This document shows, one piece after another, positions 58,400 to 64,000 of a stretch of DNA of 64,000 nt. The notes under the pieces were generated by a model. The model was not told where the DNA came from. It made no database searches and saw only the letters and a list, made by a program, of their open reading frames with translations. The DNA is taken from NCBI GenBank assembly GCA_014773175.1, contig VXCM01000748.1, forward strand, positions 229,135 to 293,134. Reading direction: 5' to 3'. Origin of the DNA: Lucifuga dentata (taxonomy: Eukaryota > Chordata > Actinopteri > Ophidiiformes > Bythitidae). The position numbers and the translations under genes are program-made. Every line of letters begins with the position of its first letter. The stretch's first letter is position 1.

Positions 58400-58445
<46 letters not shown>
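58400..58445. repeat. (GA)23 microsatellite
   Basis: A GA run 295 bp downstream (minus-strand sense) of the RBM stop codon, so probably CT-rich 3' UTR of that gene. Confidence 0.9.
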
Positions 58446-58448
<3 letters not shown>

Positions 58449-58740
58449 ATCCAAAAAGATGACTATGTCGTCTCACTTCAGTCCCTGACTTTTATTCCCT
58501 GTGGAAAACATTCAGATCATAGGCTGATGATAAAGACATTTTAAAATTTTTTCTTAACTTTGATAATAATAAAAAAAGAACCAGGAGTGAGAGTGCTTCC
58601 TAAAAGCCCTTTTGATTTTATAACACTCTCTCTGGTTCTCCAGTCTCATCCTGATGATATCATCGGCCATAGCACAACAGCCGCACTGTTCTGAATCATC
58701 AGCATGGTGGCTCTGGCTCTATGGCTTCCTCAAGAGCTGC

Positions 58741-59092
58741 TCACTGCATGTGGTCTGGTTGGTGCAGAGGATAGTGGAGGAAAGTGGGAGGGGTGGCAGA
58801 CATGGCAGTGAGCGGAGCCAGGGGGGGGTGGATGGGAGCCGGAGGAGTCGGGGATGCAGTGAGAGTGGGTGCCGGGGCACCAGGGGAGAAGCTGTAGCTG
58901 AGGTAGCCAGCAGAGGGCGATGGTGAAGGGGTGTAGGTGTACTGCTCCAGTCCCGTGGGGGCGTAGTGACTGTAGGCGGAGCTGTAGTCCAGGTAAGGGG
59001 AGGTGAGAGTTGCTGCCGTAGAGCCGAGCTGGGACTGCAGCAGCAGGCTGGGCTGGAGGAAGGCCTCAGGGTACATGTACTGTTGGGCGAGC
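58741..59092 (-). CDS. RBM24/RBM38-family RNA-binding protein, terminal exon only (partial)
   Basis: The minus-strand exon begins after CCGTCCAG (acceptor at 59093-59094) and ends at the TGA 58741-58743. It encodes about 117 residues of the low-complexity C-terminal region. QQYMYPEAFLQPSLLL parallels HYVYPQAFVQPGVV of RBM24/38, SSPYLDYSSAYSHYAPTGLEQY parallels the PYIDYTGAAYAQY and YDQYPY blocks, and the end DHMQ parallels DRMQ. These proteins bind GU-rich RNA through one N-terminal RRM and regulate splicing and mRNA stability in muscle or cell cycle. The RRM exons are not in the window and must lie to the right. The tail is richer in Pro/Ser/Thr than in mammalian paralogues, so it may be a fish-retained third paralogue. 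Symbol left open. Confidence 0.82.
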
Positions 59093-59460
59093 CTGGACGG
59101 AGCAAGACGAACAGAGATTACAATGTACACAGAAATACACACTTGAATATACACGTCACGACACAGGACAAATATGGGTATGGGTATGAATGTATATGTA
59201 GAAGCAGGACTGTGTATCGAAATTTGATATGTTTGGTATTGACTAAACTGGCTTGATTTTTTTGCCAAGGATGGAAAAATTCATTTGATTCCATAGATTT
59301 CAACAGTAAATCCTACAATAACTACTTAATCTCATCAGCATTAATATAAAAGTTTTTACACTATGAAAAAATTATCTTTAAGTAACCAGTACCAAAGTCA
59401 TAAGTTTGACTATGATTGATACAGATATGAAAAAGTTTTGAATGATACAGAGCTCTACAT

Positions 59461-59491
<31 letters not shown>

Positions 59492-59991
59492 TTTAAGAAT
59501 GGGGGATAACAGACGTAGCTAACATACAAAATTAAAAGAAACATGATGCAGTGCAGCTTTTTTAACACATACACACACACAAATTCTAATCACATGCATA
59601 TCACTATCTGAAGATCTAATGGCAATGTAAGTACAATGTGATTTTTGTGCGTTTAGATAACAGAGACAACTTTGGATGTTTACTCTGCAACACAAATAGA
59701 AAACAGTTCCTTTCACTCTAAATAACCTACTGCCAACCTTCACACCCCAAAACTGAAACCAGAGTACTACAAAAGCTTCATCCTCCTCCTCCTCCTCCTT
59801 TAAGAGCAATTATCTGCGCTGTCGCTAGTGCCTTAAAATAGAGCTTCTCCCCTGAGTTTCAGCTTAATTAGCACGTCTGACAAATGATAACAAAGAAAAG
59901 CTTTGTTCCGAAATAAAATATCATACATGAAATGAAATGCCAAAGGATAACAAATTACTTTATTCCCATTCTGTTGTATTTCTGAAATAAT

Positions 59992-59995
<4 letters not shown>

Positions 59996-60028
<33 letters not shown>
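59996..60028. repeat. (CA)n microsatellite
   Basis: A perfect CA run of about 16 units. Confidence 0.9.
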
Positions 60029-60030
<2 letters not shown>

Positions 60031-61910
60031 TCACATTAGATGCAGTGTATTAGATCAGTGGGCACTGAACTAGAGCAATAATGAGGAAAAAACTGCTCTC
60101 TGTCCTCTTCGGTTCACTCATGCCTTTGCCTGCGGCTGCCCACTTAACCTGAAGTGCCTCAGTTACATCTGGAAACAGCAACAGCGATCATATCAGAGAA
60201 CCAGGTTACGCTGCAGCCAGTAAAAACAATAGAACATGACAGTGTTTAACAGTAACATCCAAACCCATTAACCTGACAGCAACCTGACCAGCATTGGAAG
60301 GAGAGCTGCTGCTAATGCTGCAAATGCTGCTTACCCCTAAACTCATCATCCCAGAGCAGGGAACAGCTCTGCTTATACAGTAAACACTGGGACTGGGCCT
60401 GTTCACCCCCACTCTGCTGTATACACAACACACACACATACACAGACACACACGCACAGGCGCTATGACCTACTGAGATTAACAAAATCATTTTAAAATC
60501 CTGAACTCTTGGCTGGCTTTAACCTTTTAAAATGGTGAGTGTTGGTGCCAATCCATTTTCACAGGCTGTTTTTTATTATACCATATCTCTGCAGCCCTTT
60601 GAGATTTATAAATAAATAAATATCGGTAATTGCACATGAAACTAAAGCAAAGATGGCCTCTCGCTCATAAAAAGCAAAAGAGTGATTTTCTCATTTTTAT
60701 GACTTCTAATTGATTGGATCTGTGTTATTTTGTATTATTATTTAGGAGAAAAAAGGTGAAAATTAACTTCTGCTATTAGGTTTTACTTCGTCTTTACAAA
60801 CAATTCAGTAATTGAACTTTAGTTTGTGCTTAATCAAATGACATATTGCACAACAGCAACAGTTCCTGACCCAGCCAAAGGAAAAACTCCCTAAAAAACC
60901 TCAGCATGTAAGAGAAAAAACAGAAATAATCTCATGGGAGGCAATTTAAAGAGCAATCCTCTCTCCTCACACAGCCAGGGGTGCAATAGGAGCCACAGGT
61001 GAGAGAAGAAAGAATACAGTAGTGGAAAATACCTATTACATTAATGGGATCATGATCCAGCAATCAGATTTTAACAGATACAGTAATAATGTGGTAGATC
61101 CAATGTAGGAAGTCTAATAAAAGTTTAAGTTTATTTTTAATGTTTTGTTACTCTAAGCCTTATAAAATTTTTCTGTCCTTCTAGGAGAAACTTGTTACTC
61201 TCCTGCAGCTTCTCATTGGGCTTTAAAACGGTTTAGGCCTGCAAAAACCTTTCAAAAACGGTCATAAATTATGCTCTTTGTCAGATTTACTGACTTTATT
61301 TCTCTTAGCTACTTCTATGCCAGGAGCAGGAAGTTGGGTAAACCCCATACAAAGCATGGTTTGTGACCTTTTTTTATTGGAAGAACAGAAAGGCCTAAGT
61401 GACGAACTTCCTGGTTTAAAAAAAAAAAAAAAATTGATCCTGGTTTTTGAAGACCTAAACAATGGCCTCATTGTCCTGTGGCTAGTTTCTGGAAACATAC
61501 GGATCAGGCACTGAAGATTCATTGCCATAAAAAATTATTTGGCCTTATTAAAACGTTTCTTACAGCACAAACATTCTGATCAGGCCTGGGTTGAAAATCG
61601 GGAGGAACTGGCCAAAAAATCGGCTTCATGGCAAAGACACAAGCTACAGGCGAAGGACATACTACATATAAAGTCAAAATACGTCTGAATAACGACCCCC
61701 ACTNCCCCCCTAATCTGAACTCTGCTCTCCATCAGTCTCTCCCAGAGCAGAAGTGCGGTCTCATTCCCATGGCTGTGCTGCTTCCTTCCTGCCGGCGCAC
61801 TGTACAACTGATCCAATGTGACAGCCGCATCAAACGAGAACGAGCTGAGCCACTTTCCTCTTCATGCCTGGCATCATCACTAGTTGCCAAACATATATAC
61901 TGTATACTGC

Positions 61911-61913
<3 letters not shown>

Positions 61914-61967
<54 letters not shown>
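61914..61967. repeat. (GA)n microsatellite
   Basis: A GA run of about 27 units, the longest in the window. Confidence 0.95.
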
Positions 61968-61969
<2 letters not shown>

Positions 61970-62107
61970 GCAGGCAGACATTCACACAAATACATGCAAG
62001 CACACACTGAGTTATAGGCCAAACACTGCTGTGCGTAGATGAATACTGTAGTCCTGGAGTCAGATATACAGCTTACAAAGGAATATGTATGTGTGTGTAG
62101 GTTGAGT

Positions 62108-62234
62108 GTGGGGGGTTCAGGCATGGCAGGGCTAATTGGTGCAGCTGCAGCTGCACGGGTGTACGCTCACNGTGGGGGGTTCAGGCATGGCAGGGCTAAT
62201 TGGTGCAGCTGCAGCTGCACGGGTGTACGCTCAC
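62108..62234. other. Assembly join: 63-bp duplication around N at 62171
   Basis: 62108-62170 equals 62172-62234 exactly, with one N between the copies. It is the same contig-overlap pattern as elsewhere in the window. Confidence 0.9.
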
Positions 62235-63171
62235 TAACAGACCCATGAGAGCAGAACAACCTCCACCAATTCCACCCTCTCTCCCTCCCTTTTCTCGGTT
62301 TACTCCCTCACAGCAAGCATCCTCTGTAGCTCCCCACTATCCTCTCTTTAACTAATCAGCAGGATGAAAGTGAATTGGATGTGCTGCGAAAACATCCGCA
62401 GTCATTCTGAGAGTCGAGGTCGGGACTCGTTTGGTGAGGAACAAGCGAGAAGCAGAGGAGAGGGAGGGATGCTGAGAGGTGAAGGATCAGCCGTCGTACC
62501 CCTCCTGCCTCAGGACAGCCGGGCTTTTAATAGTGTTGGAGAAAGATGTGAGGAGGGTGAGTCAGTCAACAACACACACACACAGATGACCCCTCTGTCC
62601 TCCCTCACACTTAAACACACACACCCAATCACACACACAGATGGCTAGAGGGAGGGATAGAGATAGAGAACCCAACATCAGCATGGACACTCTCTTAACA
62701 AGAAAAAGTGGACTGAGACACAATAAAAAATGGTGCACAATTTATGATCTGTTATTGCATATATGCAAGTTCAGAACCTAAAACTAAATGTAAAACCACG
62801 TTTGCAAAAACAAACACAAAAAAAAATCTAGATTAAGATCGATGTTTAATTAAGCATGTGGGGTTAACTCAACTGTTTGATATATGTCACGTCTGCAGCT
62901 GCTTCACAGTAAAATCCTCCTCGTTTCATGCTTTGCTATTGTCTCATTTATGGCAGCTGAAAGCAGCTGCAGGAAGAAAAATACCAAGGTGTTCGAATCA
63001 CCCTAAAATGATGTGTCATTGGAGAAAATAGCTGAGTCATAATTCAGATTTGAATATATTTCTGTGCTTTACATCAGCATATTAGTATATTTCAGCTCTG
63101 ACAAAGAACTGCAAAAGGGAATCATGGAAGAATTACCAGTTTTATGCATTTCATTGTAAAAAAGTTACATC

Positions 63172-63404
63172 TTAAAGGACCACACTGGTGATTTTACATG
63201 TTTGAGCCAAATAAATACACTCCCGCGTACACGTTACATGTATAAATTTTAACATTTGATTTTGCAAAATTAGGGGATTTGGCAAAATAAGACAAAACTA
63301 CACTAGGATCTTATGTTTTGGAAAATAGTTGGCAGTGATGTAACATGTATGCGGATTATATTTATTGGGCTCAAATATGCAAAATCACTGGTGTCATCCT
63401 TTAA
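63172..63404. mobile_element. MITE flanked by TTAA (GTTTGAGCC family)
   Basis: The left end TTAAAGGACCACACTGGTG, then ATTTTACATGTTTGAGCC, and the right end, inverted as TTAAAGGATGACACCAGTG, then ATTTTGCATATTTGAGCCC, form imperfect terminal inverted repeats of about 45 bp. The interior is about 140 bp and non-coding. Both borders are TTAA. It belongs to the same family as the element in the naca intron. Confidence 0.75.
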
Positions 63405-64000
63405 TAATGACAAAAATATGACACAATCTGCAGCCATGCAGTTCAAGCCATGCATTTATACAGATATTTTAAAATTTTTGAGCTGAAGGATGAAAAAAAT
63501 CGCAACAAATGAATCAAAACTTTTGTCAACAGTCACCTGAACAAAATGGAAGCTTGATGTGCTATGAAAAGCTTTTCATACAACAGAAGTGCGTCTCCTA
63601 ATTGGGTCCCTGGGTGAGACAAAGAAAGACCCAAGGGTGCACACTTTACCTAAATCCCTCGGCAGAGAGAGAGACAGACGAAAAAAGAAATGAAGATCAT
63701 TTTGAGAGTGTGGGTGAAAGAGTGAAAAAATCACAGACGTCAAGAGAAAATTGCAGATATGAACATAAGATGTCGTCCACAGAATCTGTTTGATGATGTT
63801 TCACATTTTGCTGTCTCTGCATTTCACACACATAAAGGAGATCCAGCATCACGTCTCCACCCATCAAAAGCTTCACTGAGCTCAGCCACAACTACATCCT
63901 GCCACAGGTGTACCGCCTGTCGTTGACGCCTCGTCCTCCCTCCCTGCTCCACTGTTTCAACAGGAAACCCCCCCACCCACCCACCCACCTCACACACACT

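Larger units (their letters stand above)
55230..58740. other. mip 3' region and convergent intergenic stretch
   Basis: Contains the mip 3' UTR and, on the other strand, the 3' UTR of the RBM gene that ends at 58741. The boundary between the two is not clear. Also present: a (TG)n run, a T37 run (56284-56320), an N at 56605 in a T tract, a MITE and a (GA)n run. No further coding exon is supported. Confidence 0.55.
59093..64000 (-). other. Intron or upstream DNA of the RBM24/38-like gene
   Basis: No RRM-coding exon (RNP1 or RNP2 motifs) is seen on either strand, so this is probably a long intron. It contains A and CA runs, a (GA)n run, a 63-bp assembly duplication (N at 62171), an isolated N at 61704 in a C tract, and a TTAA-flanked MITE near 63.2 kb. 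Confidence 0.6.

Noticed and set aside
60880..61010. Possible interspersed repeat (AAAACTCCCTAAAAAACCTCAGCATG region)
   Set aside because: It resembles decayed fish repeats, but I could not match the borders or the family with enough confidence to list it.

Overview
The window is eukaryotic genomic DNA from a ray-finned (teleost) fish. The evidence is spliced genes with short GT-AG introns, teleost-type LINE, MITE and SINE remnants, abundant (CA)n and (GA)n microsatellites, and a fish/tetrapod gene order. Six protein-coding genes lie on the + strand in a block that corresponds to human 12q13.3 (PRIM1-NACA-PTGES3-BAZ2A-...-MIP). A seventh gene enters from the right on the - strand. All gene models were assembled by eye from splice sites and reading-frame continuity, and exon phases were checked end to end.

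Layout: 1-3.6 kb is gene-free and holds a LINE copy and a palindromic repeat. prim1 (4.03-7.90 kb) encodes the catalytic subunit of DNA primase and carries an AT-AC U12-type intron. naca (9.3-19.5 kb) encodes the nascent-polypeptide-associated complex alpha subunit. It has two large frame-neutral muscle-type (skNAC) exons, a 42-bp protein-coding tandem repeat, and two intronic copies of a SNORD59-like box C/D snoRNA. ptges3 (about 21.5-26.4 kb) encodes the HSP90 co-chaperone p23. baz2a (about 28.6-44.6 kb) encodes TIP5, the large subunit of the NoRC chromatin remodeller, in 29 coding exons. Next comes a tandem aquaporin pair: aqp14 (47.3-51.5 kb), whose predicted selectivity filter has no aromatic residues, and mip/aqp0 (54.0-55.2 kb), the lens aquaporin with a conventional filter. 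At 58.7-59.1 kb is the terminal exon of an RBM24/RBM38-family RNA-binding protein on the - strand. The rest of the window to 64 kb is its intron or upstream DNA.

The assembly carries 17 single-base N characters. Five of them sit between perfect 63-67 bp direct repeats, and nine sit in A/T homopolymers. They look like contig joins with an uncollapsed overlap. One falls inside a baz2a exon and creates a false frameshift.

Most striking items: the non-aromatic aquaporin beside a conventional one, the snoRNA pair hosted by naca rather than by the ATP synthase beta gene (its host in human, from memory), the PPLIP motif in skNAC, the U12 intron in prim1, a perfect 21-bp hairpin upstream of aqp14, and TTAA-flanked MITEs. 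I found no CRISPR, operon or prokaryotic feature.
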